From NCBI RefSeq assembly GCF_902497855.1, contig NZ_CABVHU010000008.1, forward strand, positions 186,001-250,000: a stretch of 64,000 nt of DNA, given 5' to 3'. Position numbers and translations under genes: made by a program. Shown one piece after another: positions 34,844 to 43,172 of the stretch (within the stretch, counting starts at the first letter, position 1; the number at the start of each line of letters is the position of its first letter). The notes under the pieces are model-generated. The model saw only the letters and a program-made list of their open reading frames with translations, searched no databases and had not been told where the DNA came from. Source of the DNA: Pseudomonas fluorescens. Lineage in GTDB: Bacteria > Pseudomonadota > Gammaproteobacteria > Pseudomonadales > Pseudomonadaceae.

Positions 34844-36220
34844 TTACCTCACCCCTGTACTCCGCAAGGCTGCCGGCGTGTAGTCCCCTGCTTTGGCGAC
34901 GACACCGAATTCGAAGCTGCGCTTCTCCTCGTTCTTCATCCCCAGGGCAATGTAGCGACCGGCAATCAGGTCATACAGCGCTTCAACGGTATACGCCGGG
35001 ACCTGGTGATCGTAGTAGAACTGCGCATGCCCTTCGGCGACACGCCACAGCTGGCCGCGACCGTCGTAGTGGTCGGCCAGTGCGACTTGCCAGCTGTCTT
35101 CGTCGATGTACATGTGACGCTTGGCATACACGTGCCGCTCGTTCGGCTTGACCGTCGCGACCACCTCCCAGACCCGGTGCAACTCATACCGGGTCAGGTC
35201 CTGATTGATGTGCCCGGCCCGGATCACGTCGGTGTACTTGAGATTGGGCGAGTCGAGCTTGTAGCTGTTGTACGGGATGTACATTTCCTTCTTGCCGACC
35301 AGCTTCCAGTCGTAGCGATCCGGAGCACCGGAAAACATGTCGAAGTTGTCGGTGGTCCGCAGCCCGTCGGACGAGGTGCCCACGCCGTCATAGGCGACTT
35401 GCGGCGCACGTCGCACACGGCGCTGGCCGGCGTTGTAGATCCAGGCCTTGCGCGGCTCCTGGACCTGATCGAGGGTCTCGTGAACCAGCAATACGTTGCC
35501 CGCCAGCCGCGCCGGGGCGGTGACTTCCTGCTTGAAATAGCTGAGCACGTTCTCGTCGCTGCCCGGTTTCAGGTCCCCCAGCAGCGAGGGCACCGCGACC
35601 TCATCCTTGAAGCGGATGACGGTGAAATCACCATTGGACTGAGGGGTTGCCTGGGTGATGGTGCGGCGCAGGTTACCGCCGTGGTAACGGGTGACGTGGT
35701 TCCAGATCACCTCGACGCCGTTCTTCGGGATCGGAAAGGCGTAGTAGCGATTGCCGGTGAAATTGGCCAGACCGTTCCCGTCATTGATCGGCGTCACGTT
35801 CAGGGCGCTGCGCTTGGCCGACTCATTGATGTCAGCGGGCACGGCCACGGTACGGTGGGTTGGATACACCGGGATTCTGTAGGTCTCGGGATAGCGCTTG
35901 AACATCGCTATCTGGCCATCGGAGAGCTTGTCCTTGTACTTGTCCACGGTCGCCGCGGTAATGGTGAACAACGGCTTTTCATTGGCGAACGGGTCCGCCA
36001 GGAAACCCTTGCTGTCCACGGCACCGGCGTTTTTCGGCAGGCCACCGGTCCAGGCCGGGATCGAGCCATCGGCGTTGCCGGCCTTCTCGCCGCCCAGCGG
36101 GGTCAGGCTGGTGCCGAGCTTGTTCGCCTCTTCCGGCGACACCGCGGCCATGACGTTGACGGCCAGCAGGCTCAGGGCCAGGGCGCCACATTGCAGGATC
36201 GTCTTGCGCATTGATTTCAT
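34844..36220 (-). CDS. DUF1329 domain secreted protein
   Basis: A 458-residue protein with a signal peptide (about 1-25, LALSLLAVNVMA) and no other membrane helix, so it is periplasmic or outer-membrane associated. The family pattern includes LGTSLTPLGGEKAGNADGSIPAWTGG near the N-terminus and YNSYKLDSP, TDVIRAGHINQDLTRYELHRVWEV in the second half. DUF1329 proteins resemble LolB-like beta structures and nearly always pair with DUF1302 proteins, as here, 14 bases after that gene. Function is unproven; the pair may act on or transport a hydrophobic substrate. Confidence 0.87.
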   Translation of the reverse strand: MKSMRKTILQCGALALSLLAVNVMAAVSPEEANKLGTSLTPLGGEKAGNADGSIPAWTGGLPKNAGAVDSKGFLADPFANEKPLFTITAATVDKYKDKLSDGQIAMFKRYPETYRIPVYPTHRTVAVPADINESAKRSALNVTPINDGNGLANFTGNRYYAFPIPKNGVEVIWNHVTRYHGGNLRRTITQATPQSNGDFTVIRFKDEVAVPSLLGDLKPGSDENVLSYFKQEVTAPARLAGNVLLVHETLDQVQEPRKAWIYNAGQRRVRRAPQVAYDGVGTSSDGLRTTDNFDMFSGAPDRYDWKLVGKKEMYIPYNSYKLDSPNLKYTDVIRAGHINQDLTRYELHRVWEVVATVKPNERHVYAKRHMYIDEDSWQVALADHYDGRGQLWRVAEGHAQFYYDHQVPAYTVEALYDLIAGRYIALGMKNEEKRSFEFGVVAKAGDYTPAALRSTGVR

Positions 36221-36233
36221 CCTCTCAGCCAGA

Positions 36234-38027
36234 TCAGAAGTTCACGCCAAAGCTCAACGCCAGGAAGTCGCGGTCTTCCAGGATGTTGTAGTCACCGCCG
36301 AAGAAATCGGTGTAACTCAAGCTCGCGGTATAGGTATTGCGGTAGTCGGCATCGACGCCGAGGCTGATCGCCTTGGCGCCTTCGTTGAACAGCCCGTTGG
36401 GGCCGTAACCGGCGACGTCATGGGACCAGGACAGGTTGGGTTTGAAATTGATCCCGGCGATGACATTGTTGTAGTCAAGGATGGCGCGGGCGCGGTATCC
36501 CCAGGAGGTCGATGTGACGAAGCCGTCGGTATCGCCGCCGAAACCGTATTGGCCGTACACCGAGTCGCGGCCGTAACGCAACCTGGAGCGACCCTCCAGC
36601 CCGCCAACGTGGACAACCGCCGCCTCACCCACCAGGGTCAGCCGGTCCGCGCCCATCACCTGATCGACGAAGTGGGTCAGGGTGCTCTGGATCTGCGTCA
36701 CTTCCTTGCGGCGATAGCCTTTGTTGTCCGCCCCAGCCGCAGACGCGATCGGGGATGCCGCGCCACCGGCGATCGGGTTGAGCATCGCCAGCGTCAGGTC
36801 GGTGCTGTTGAGCTGCACCGGCGCATTGGGGCGATAGCTGATTTCGCCGGTCCACGCGGTGCCAGTCGGCAAGGTGGTGGAGAAGCTCGCACCATAGAGG
36901 CGTATGTCTTCCGGGTACTCGAGGTAGTACTGGCCGCGACCGAGCATCACGCTCTGGGCCAGCGCCGATCCGGTGCCGGGCGCAACAGCATTGGCGGCAC
37001 CGACGATGGCCGGGATTTGCGACAACGTGCCCAGGCCGGCCGTGGTGGTGCCGACGTTCGGTGTGCGGCTGTGGTAGTTCATGAAGTACAGGCCGTATTC
37101 GGTATCGTCGCCCAACCAGCGCAGCGCCGTGCCCCATTGCCCCGAGTCGCGGGCGTCGCGGTCACCGCCACGGGGCACAATCACCCCTTCCTTGCCGACC
37201 TGGAAACCCTGGCCAAACGCGGCGGCGATCGGTTGCAATGGCGCGATGGCAGGGCTGCCCACGGTGTAGCCCGTGGTGCAGCCGTCTGCGGCGACGTCAC
37301 CGCCGAAGAAGGTGCCGCAGTTGTCGAGAACGGTCTGGTCCCACTCCAGTTGGTAGAAGCCTTCCACGGTAAGTTTGTCGGTAAGGCCCTGGGAGGCGAA
37401 CAGCATGTTCACCGGGATCAGACCTTCCTTGATCTCCGCCCCAGGGCGGCGGAACGCCGACACATCGACCGGGTTGATGCTGTTGATCGAGTTGCCGATG
37501 AAGGTGCTTTCACCCCAGCTGACCACCTGCTTACCTGCACGCACAGTGCCCGGCAGGTCGGCAATGGAGTAGTTGTGATAGACAAAGGCGTCGAGGATCT
37601 GCGCGCCGGCAGACTTGGAACCTTCCTTGCGATTTTTATCGCTGATCGGCTTGAACTCGCGGTCTTCGTCCTTGAGTTCGAAGTCGTACCAATACTTGCC
37701 ACGGACAAATACCCCGGTGTCGCCATACTTCAGCTCGAGATCGTGGATCCCCTTGAAGATCTTGGAAAAGGTTTCGCCCTTCTTGAAGTTCAGCCGCCCG
37801 TCGTCACCGGTCGACGCCTGGCCTGTCCCACCATTGACGGTCCCCACCAGCGCCTTGTCGGCATCGCGCATGCCCCAGCTCGCGCCGACGGACAACGAGG
37901 AATCGAAGGTCCCCTCGATTTCGCCAATATTGAATGAAACGGCCTGCGCCTGGGCGCAGCAACCCAAGGCCACCGCGGCGGCCAGCGCATGCGGTGTGAA
38001 GATGGCGCGCATTGTTGTTTTTGTCAT
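36234..38027 (-). CDS. DUF1302 domain outer-membrane protein
   Basis: A 597-residue protein with a signal peptide (cleavage after AQAQAV) and an alternating beta-strand pattern ending in an aromatic C-terminal strand (FLALSFGVNF), consistent with an outer-membrane barrel. The family pattern FNIGEIEGTFDSSLSVGASWG is at the start of the mature protein. GGGGAAG precedes the chosen ATG; the longer frame is not supported. It is the first gene of the DUF1302-DUF1329 operon. Hydrophobic compound uptake has been proposed for the family, but is unproven. Confidence 0.87.
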   Translation of the reverse strand: MTKTTMRAIFTPHALAAAVALGCCAQAQAVSFNIGEIEGTFDSSLSVGASWGMRDADKALVGTVNGGTGQASTGDDGRLNFKKGETFSKIFKGIHDLELKYGDTGVFVRGKYWYDFELKDEDREFKPISDKNRKEGSKSAGAQILDAFVYHNYSIADLPGTVRAGKQVVSWGESTFIGNSINSINPVDVSAFRRPGAEIKEGLIPVNMLFASQGLTDKLTVEGFYQLEWDQTVLDNCGTFFGGDVAADGCTTGYTVGSPAIAPLQPIAAAFGQGFQVGKEGVIVPRGGDRDARDSGQWGTALRWLGDDTEYGLYFMNYHSRTPNVGTTTAGLGTLSQIPAIVGAANAVAPGTGSALAQSVMLGRGQYYLEYPEDIRLYGASFSTTLPTGTAWTGEISYRPNAPVQLNSTDLTLAMLNPIAGGAASPIASAAGADNKGYRRKEVTQIQSTLTHFVDQVMGADRLTLVGEAAVVHVGGLEGRSRLRYGRDSVYGQYGFGGDTDGFVTSTSWGYRARAILDYNNVIAGINFKPNLSWSHDVAGYGPNGLFNEGAKAISLGVDADYRNTYTASLSYTDFFGGDYNILEDRDFLALSFGVNF

Positions 38028-38370
38028 GCGTCTTCCCCGGTGAGTGACAGAAGGCCACACCCTACTGCCGCATCCCGAAGGCGATAAGCGCACCAAGGAG
38101 GTATTCGTGGTGTCGCTCTAAAGGATGAATGGCTGCAACAGGTGGGGTTTTGCCCGGGATATGGATGAGCTGGATGGCGGGTTATCACGCAAAGCATGCG
38201 TGCACCGGCACAGCGGCAGCGACTGTTACACAAACTGCAACAGTGCATGTCCGCAATCGCTATTCCTCATTTGCCGCCAAGGGCTTATTCTTGCCAGGCT
38301 TTCACGGCAAACGGCCTGAAAGCACGGCGAATGGCCTGTGATCCTTCCATTCCATTGGCGACAATTTTTA

Positions 38371-38395
38371 GATGAATTGAAATTTTCAACTCATC
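38371..38395. promoter_or_regulatory. 25-base palindrome overlapping a possible promoter
   Basis: The sequence GATGAATTGAA at the left arm and TTCAACTCATC at the right arm are inverted with one mismatch about a short AT centre. It overlaps a possible -10 (TGAAAT) that follows TTGGCG by 17 bases. This looks like an operator for a dimeric repressor, unidentified. Confidence 0.45.
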
Positions 38396-38477
38396 GCCCT
38401 ATGTTCACTGACGTTGATTTGTAGCTCCTTGATCCAACGTCTTCCTTTGGCCGCTGCGTTTGCAGCGGCCTTTTTTA
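38391..38477 (+). ncRNA. Candidate small RNA with terminator
   Basis: A perfect GACGTTG/CAACGTC hairpin (38410-38416 with 38435-38441) holds an 18-base loop with GTAGCTCCTTGATC; the CUCCUU is complementary to a Shine-Dalgarno sequence. After a short linker comes a strong terminator, GGCCGCTGC-GTTT-GCAGCGGCC-TTTTTT (38449-38476). A weak sigma-70-like promoter (TTGGCG, 17 bases, TGAAAT) would start transcription near 38391 to give an RNA of about 85 bases. No gene precedes the terminator on this strand. I could not match it to a named Pseudomonas sRNA. Confidence 0.45.
38449..38476 (+). terminator. Strong Rho-independent terminator
   Basis: A 9-bp GC stem (GGCCGCTGC/GCAGCGGCC) with a GTTT loop followed by six T residues. 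There is no protein gene before it on the plus strand for over 6 kb, which points to a non-coding transcript. Confidence 0.85.
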
Positions 38478-38628
38478 TGGGCGGAGTTTTTAGCGCCTAC
38501 ACTATTTTCGGAAAGTGACTACAGGAATCGGTAAACATACGAAGCACCTGATGATTAAAGGTAGTAGCTGCAAGCACTCGTATGCATCGCATGCTACTTC
38601 AACCTTATTCAATTCAGAGCGTTTCCTC

Positions 38629-39414
38629 ATGATACCTATTGATGCCACCACCTATCGCTCCCTCAAAGGCTTTAACAGCCGGGTCCGCTTTCTGATTCTT
38701 CACTACACAGCTGGCAACTTCTCCAGTTCGGTCAATGCCCTGACCGGCCCGAATGTCAGTGCCCACTATCTGGTCCCTGACATTACGGATCAGAGCTATC
38801 TCAAAGCGGGTCGTTCCGACCAGGTAATCTTCAATCTTGTCGATGAAACTCAGCGCGCGTGGCATGCGGGCCCCAGCCAATGGGGCAGTCGGAGCAATCT
38901 GAATGACACCTCTATCGGCATAGAGATTGTCAATGTGGCTTCTTTCAACCAAGGAAAGTTCACCTTTCCACCCTATCATCCAAAACAAATCACGGCGATT
39001 GAAGCGCTGGCGCTGAACATCCTTGAACGCTATCCCGATATAACTCCGACCCAAGTGCTTGGCCATTCCGATATTGCGATCGGCCGCAAGAGTGACCCGG
39101 GGCCACAATTTCCGTGGCATGCACTGTACTTGAAAGGTATCGGCGCCTGGTTCGACGATGCCACTCGAAATGCCATTGAGCAGCAATATGTCAAATCCGG
39201 CATTCCTGCCCGCGCGGAACTGCTGAAGATGTTCAAGACTTACGGGTACGACGTGTCCGGCGTGACCGGCGTGCCCGACGTGAAGATCGAACAAGGCTTC
39301 ACCCAGCTTGTCCGGGCGTTTCAGTTGCACTTTCGCCCGGAAAAATATGATGGGGTCATGGATGCGCAAACGGCTGCGAATCTGGCGGCGTTGGTTCGTA
39401 AGTATTTTGCTTGA
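38629..39414 (+). CDS. ampDh3: AmpDh3-like N-acetylmuramoyl-L-alanine amidase
   Basis: A 261-residue amidase_2 enzyme cleaving the MurNAc-L-Ala bond of peptidoglycan. Zinc and catalytic residues fit the AmpD pattern: His25 (LHYTA), His46 (SAHYLV), Glu99 (SIGIEI), His136 (GHSDI) and Asp146 (GRKSDPGP). The C-terminal 65 residues (about 195-258) form a peptidoglycan-binding-like helical domain (LVRAFQLHFRPEKYDGVMDAQT). No signal peptide, as in P. aeruginosa AmpDh3, which is secreted by a type VI system; no T6SS genes are in this window. The start is weakly marked by GAG only. It is next to a bacteriocin gene, so release or delivery roles are possible. Confidence 0.85.
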   Translation: MIPIDATTYRSLKGFNSRVRFLILHYTAGNFSSSVNALTGPNVSAHYLVPDITDQSYLKAGRSDQVIFNLVDETQRAWHAGPSQWGSRSNLNDTSIGIEIVNVASFNQGKFTFPPYHPKQITAIEALALNILERYPDITPTQVLGHSDIAIGRKSDPGPQFPWHALYLKGIGAWFDDATRNAIEQQYVKSGIPARAELLKMFKTYGYDVSGVTGVPDVKIEQGFTQLVRAFQLHFRPEKYDGVMDAQTAANLAALVRKYFA

Positions 39415-39744
39415 TGAACGGTTGACTTGACCGCAGAATTCACTGCGATCTTTTTCTAATATTTCGACTGCATTGATAGTGCCGGAAAGCTGCTATCCAA
39501 GTCGATCCTACAAGAGATTCCCTATACCAGTGTAAGAATTTTATTTTTATGCGAAGAGCAACATCGCCTCCATTCAATACTTGTGGAAACATCCTTCGCA
39601 ACTCGAAGTAAAGCCTTACACATCTCTCAGACCCACCGCTATAAACTTTGATGTAAATTTTAATAAACCGGTCACCATCGGCCGGCTAAAGCACACCAAC
39701 AAAATCACACGTCAAATTGCGCACAAATTCAAAAGGATATGAAT
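39415..39744. other. AT-rich gap upstream of the pyocin-like gene
   Basis: 330 bases visibly richer in A and T than the core genome, with no reading frame of interest and no perfect LexA site. A short inverted repeat (CCGGTCACCATCGGCCGG) lies about 70 bases before the toxin start. The toxin promoter should be here, but no consensus is clear. Confidence 0.5.
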
Positions 39745-41841
39745 ATGCAAAAGCCACCTGGACCGCCACGTCCAAATCCATCAAGGCCTGGATATCTTGA
39801 GATCGACACCTATGTTGACATAAGAGGTATTGCGCCTGATCACGTTACTCTCCCACCTCGAGGATCAAGTCACCTTAAAGCCGGGCCATTTGGCATCGCC
39901 CGCGCAGAAAGTTTCGTTCAAAATCGGGCAGTTATCGTACGTAGAATCAACGAACTGGAACAGGACTATCAGAGCAGGAGCAGTCAACTGCCACAATCCA
40001 TCGAGGCAGATCTGGCTGCGGTTCGATCAGAAGGTCCTAGTGATCCAGTTGCACCCATACAGTCAATCATTCGCGAGCTACAGGTTTTAAATAAACTTCA
40101 TCAGCGAAAAACCGCTGAACTCCATCATAAAACAACGACTGCCAACGCGTTTTATGGAGGTGATCCTTTTAACTGGAATATTCACGATTACATGTTAAAA
40201 GCCACGAAAATGGAACAATGGCCGGGGCCGAACGGTTTAGCCACGCAGGCCTTGAACCAATCACTCAATGCCGCGAACGATGCAAGATTGTTGTCGCTAA
40301 CCCTTCATTCGCTTGGCCAGCGCAACCTCCATCTGACGCAAACCCTCAATACGTTGCAGGCCGCTGAAACAGCGCGATTGGCAGCAGAACAGGAAGCACA
40401 GCGTGTCGCCGCTGAGCAGGCACGCCTCAGGGCGGAAGCTAACGCTCTGGCCCATGCACAGGAGCAGGCTCGGCTAGCCGCGATGGCAGAGGCCGAACGA
40501 TTGGCCTTCGAGAAAGCCCGGATTGCCGCGGAGGTTACCGCACAGTATTTCGCTGCCGAACAGGCTCGCCTCGAAGCCGAGGCCGAAGCCCAACGACAAG
40601 CCGACCAACTGTTCCTTGAAAATCAACGGCAAGCGGAAGAAAAAGCGCTCCGTGATGCAGTTGAGGCCGCGAAGGCTGCCCAAGGTGATCGCCCGTTTCC
40701 AGTGTCGGGCGCCGCGGCGGCAAATGGCCCGGTATTTACCGTAGCGGCGGGAGCCATCGCCACTAGCACGGCGAGCACCTTGGCCATCCAGACCAGTTTG
40801 CGCGCAGCAGTCTTAGCTGTGCTTGAGGCAGCGGCAGCATCGGCAGGTGCGGTTGTCGGCGGATTCGCAGCACTGTTGTGGCCCTCGCCGCTAGGTAATA
40901 GCGATCGCTACGCCCTGAGCGTGCCGCTAACGGACCTCACATCCCGCGACTCCCAAGACTTGCATGCGATTGCCCAGGCCAATGGGGAAATCGCACTGCC
41001 AGTCGCGATTGGCTCCAGGACTGTGGGTAACACAACGGAGTTCTTCGTTGCCGCCACAAACGGCACGACAGTACCTGCCAAAGTGCCGGTGCGTCTCCCG
41101 GCTTTCGATCCAGGTCTGAACGCCTACCAGACCTACAACCCGGATGTGCCGTCCATTGGCATGACATGGACGCCAATCGTGAAGCCGAACGATGCGTCCA
41201 CTACGTTGCCAGCGGGTGAGCGGAAGATTGCCGTCTATGACGGCGCTAGCGCGACCGCGTTGGAAGGAAGAGTTGATGCCTTTCCAGCATTGGATTTGTA
41301 CAGCTTTGGTGGATTCATCTATGTATTCCCAGCTGATTCGGGCATTCCACCTCTTTATATCGTGTTCAACAGTCCTTATGATGGGGCGACTGTCAAAGGT
41401 AAATACAGCGGGCGCGATTTCAACCCGGAGCAAGCGGGTGGACCTATTCTTCATTTGGACTGGCGAACAGCAGTGATCACCCGACAAGGGATTGACTTAG
41501 TTAAATTGCATATTGCGCGACTCGATCAATCTGATGCCAATGAAGTGATGATTCAACGTCTAGAAAATATACTGAAAGGCGCTTTAGATATATCCGATAC
41601 AGATCGGCGATACTATACTCATGAAATTAGGGAACTGGAAAGGTTCAGAGCCATGGAACTTAGTGACAATTTTATGCCTGAGGAAGGCTCGCCTGAATGG
41701 AATAACACTCATACAGCCACATTAGAAGACTTTAAGCTTAGTGCAAGTGAGTCACTGCTGTATTCCGAGGAGGCAATTGAGGTCGGAAACAAGCAGATCG
41801 ACCAAATTTACAAAAATCTTCTTAAAGGAGAGTTTCAGTGA
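39745..41841 (+). CDS. S-type-pyocin-like toxin with unrecognised C-terminal domain
   Basis: A 698-residue polymorphic toxin. The Pro-rich N-terminus (PPGPPRPNPSRPG) and a globular part are followed by an Ala/Glu/Gln coiled coil (about 205-313), then a pyocin-S translocation-like domain (about 329-492), and a C-terminal domain of about 165 residues. The latter has paired histidines 30 residues apart, THEIRELERF (His626) and WNNTHTATLEDF (His656), preceded by a GKYSGRDFNPEQAGGPILHLDW segment. A metal-dependent nuclease is a guess. The second in-frame ATG is chosen because AGGA is 7 bases before it. The stop overlaps the immunity gene start. The gene is AT-richer than its neighbours. Confidence 0.78.
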   Translation: MQKPPGPPRPNPSRPGYLEIDTYVDIRGIAPDHVTLPPRGSSHLKAGPFGIARAESFVQNRAVIVRRINELEQDYQSRSSQLPQSIEADLAAVRSEGPSDPVAPIQSIIRELQVLNKLHQRKTAELHHKTTTANAFYGGDPFNWNIHDYMLKATKMEQWPGPNGLATQALNQSLNAANDARLLSLTLHSLGQRNLHLTQTLNTLQAAETARLAAEQEAQRVAAEQARLRAEANALAHAQEQARLAAMAEAERLAFEKARIAAEVTAQYFAAEQARLEAEAEAQRQADQLFLENQRQAEEKALRDAVEAAKAAQGDRPFPVSGAAAANGPVFTVAAGAIATSTASTLAIQTSLRAAVLAVLEAAAASAGAVVGGFAALLWPSPLGNSDRYALSVPLTDLTSRDSQDLHAIAQANGEIALPVAIGSRTVGNTTEFFVAATNGTTVPAKVPVRLPAFDPGLNAYQTYNPDVPSIGMTWTPIVKPNDASTTLPAGERKIAVYDGASATALEGRVDAFPALDLYSFGGFIYVFPADSGIPPLYIVFNSPYDGATVKGKYSGRDFNPEQAGGPILHLDWRTAVITRQGIDLVKLHIARLDQSDANEVMIQRLENILKGALDISDTDRRYYTHEIRELERFRAMELSDNFMPEEGSPEWNNTHTATLEDFKLSASESLLYSEEAIEVGNKQIDQIYKNLLKGEFQ

Positions 41842-42098
41842 ACTCTATCGAGCAAATTGTAAAAAATGAGCCCATTGTGGATATCGTGACAGCGTTCGGC
41901 GTCGGCCTCGCATATCCTTCGTTAGACAGAATGTTCAGTCGATATCGGTTTGAGGTCATCGCCAGTGGAGAACTTCTGAGCACCTATGCTCAACTTTTCA
42001 AAGAAGGTGTGCTTGCTAACGGAGAAGGACCGGTCCCAATAAAAGGACCCAACTGGAAAGCCCCTCAATTTGTCACAGAAAAACGCTACGTCGAGTAA
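41838..42098 (+). CDS. Probable cognate immunity protein
   Basis: An 86-residue small protein beginning with GTG inside the toxin stop (GTGA overlap), with AAAGGAGAG before it, so translation is tightly coupled. Sequence: an acidic, mixed alpha/beta small protein with SIEQIVKNEPIVDIV and FSRYRFEVIASGELLS; no membrane helix, so it would act in the cytosol, fitting a nuclease-type toxin. I recognise no family. Position alone makes it the immunity protein. Confidence 0.75.
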   Translation: MNSIEQIVKNEPIVDIVTAFGVGLAYPSLDRMFSRYRFEVIASGELLSTYAQLFKEGVLANGEGPVPIKGPNWKAPQFVTEKRYVE

Positions 42099-42108
42099 AA
42101 AGCAATAC

Positions 42109-42135
42109 CCCCAAGCCGTCTTAGGCGGCTTGGGG
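42109..42135. terminator. Bidirectional terminator-like hairpin
   Basis: CCCCAAGCCG and CGGCTTGGGG form a perfect 10-bp stem with loop TCTTAGG, between the immunity gene and the convergent SDR gene. On the minus strand GTATTGCTTTTTA follows; the plus strand has only a short T run. Confidence 0.8.
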
Positions 42136-42146
42136 TGTCACAGTCT

Positions 42147-43058
42147 TTAAATCGAATACCTCTGCAAATTCCCCATCATCTCCTTCAACGCCTCAATATT
42201 GTCCTTAGGATGCGCCGCCCCCTCGAAATCACAGATCTGCTGCCAATGCGCCGCCACATCCTCTGGTGAGAACCCCACCCGCGGATCGAACCCGGCGCCC
42301 AGGCTGCGTTCCCAGCGGACCTTGCCCATCCAGCCGCCACCGACTTCAAACAGACCGGAGGTTTCCTGGCAGTTTTCGCTGGCCAGGTACACCACCAGCG
42401 GGCTGACCAGTTCCGGCTTGAGTTGTTCGAACACTTGCGGCGGGATCAGGCCTTCGGTCATGCGGGTGCCGCCGGTGGGGGCGATGGCGTTGACCAGGAT
42501 GTTGTTCTTGCGGCCTTCGATGGCCAGGGTGCGGGTCAGGCCGTAGAGGCCGAGTTTGGCCATGCCGTAGTTGGACTGGCCGAAATTGCCGTAGATGCCC
42601 GAGGTCGAGGCAGTGAAGATCACCCGACCGTAGTTCTGCTCGCGCAGGTGCGGCCAGGCGGCGCGGGTGACCTTGTAGGCGCCTTCGACGTGCACCCGGT
42701 AAACCAGGTCCCAGTCGCCGTCGTCCATTTTATGGAAGGTCTTGTCCCGCAGGATCCCGGCGTTGTTGACCACGACGTCGACCCGGCCAAATGCGTCGAG
42801 GGCGTTCTGGACGATTTTGTCGCCATCGGTGACAGAGTCATGGTTGGCCTCGGCAATGCCGCCGGCCTCGCGGATTTCGGCCACCACCCGATCCGCCGCC
42901 GAAGCGTTTGCGCCTTCGCCCTGGGTCGAGCCACCGAGGTCGTTGACCAGCACTTTGGCGCCTTGTTTTGCGAACAACAGCGCATGCGCCCGTCCCAGGC
43001 CACCGCCTGCACCCGTAATAATCACGACTTTATCTTCGAAGCGCACAGACTCGTTCAT
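42147..43058 (-). CDS. SDR oxidoreductase of the HSD17B4/MFE-2 hydroxyacyl-CoA type
   Basis: A 303-residue SDR whose motif TGAGGGLGRAHALLFAKQGAKVLVNDLGG (about 17-45), NNAG and YGMAK (Tyr/Lys pair) match the peroxisomal multifunctional-enzyme dehydrogenase domain, which acts on 3-hydroxyacyl-CoA. The start MNESVRFEDKV has GGAG upstream. It follows the alpha/beta hydrolase gene on the same strand after about 115 bases, so an operon is likely. The natural substrate could be a branched or sterol/terpene-like acyl-CoA; not visible. Confidence 0.87.
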   Translation of the reverse strand: MNESVRFEDKVVIITGAGGGLGRAHALLFAKQGAKVLVNDLGGSTQGEGANASAADRVVAEIREAGGIAEANHDSVTDGDKIVQNALDAFGRVDVVVNNAGILRDKTFHKMDDGDWDLVYRVHVEGAYKVTRAAWPHLREQNYGRVIFTASTSGIYGNFGQSNYGMAKLGLYGLTRTLAIEGRKNNILVNAIAPTGGTRMTEGLIPPQVFEQLKPELVSPLVVYLASENCQETSGLFEVGGGWMGKVRWERSLGAGFDPRVGFSPEDVAAHWQQICDFEGAAHPKDNIEALKEMMGNLQRYSI

Positions 43059-43172
43059 TGGGGGGACTCCAGCAGGCCAGGGACAATGGGTCCGAGTGTC
43101 AGGCACGGCGATGCTGGTCACAATGAACACGGGGAGGCTGAATGGTGTGCGATAAGGCTGGGGGATAATGAC

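Larger units (their letters stand above)
38028..38628. other. 600-base gap upstream of the DUF1302 operon and ampDh3
   Basis: No protein gene is credible. The left part contains the DUF1302 promoter region, with no clear REP. The right part contains a 25-base palindrome, a candidate small RNA and its terminator. The final 150 bases are AT-richer and belong to the accessory island boundary. Confidence 0.6.

Noticed and set aside
35898..37937. A 679-codon open frame antisense to the DUF1329/DUF1302 genes
   Set aside because: It spans the junction of two real genes, which a real gene would not do, and has no motif.
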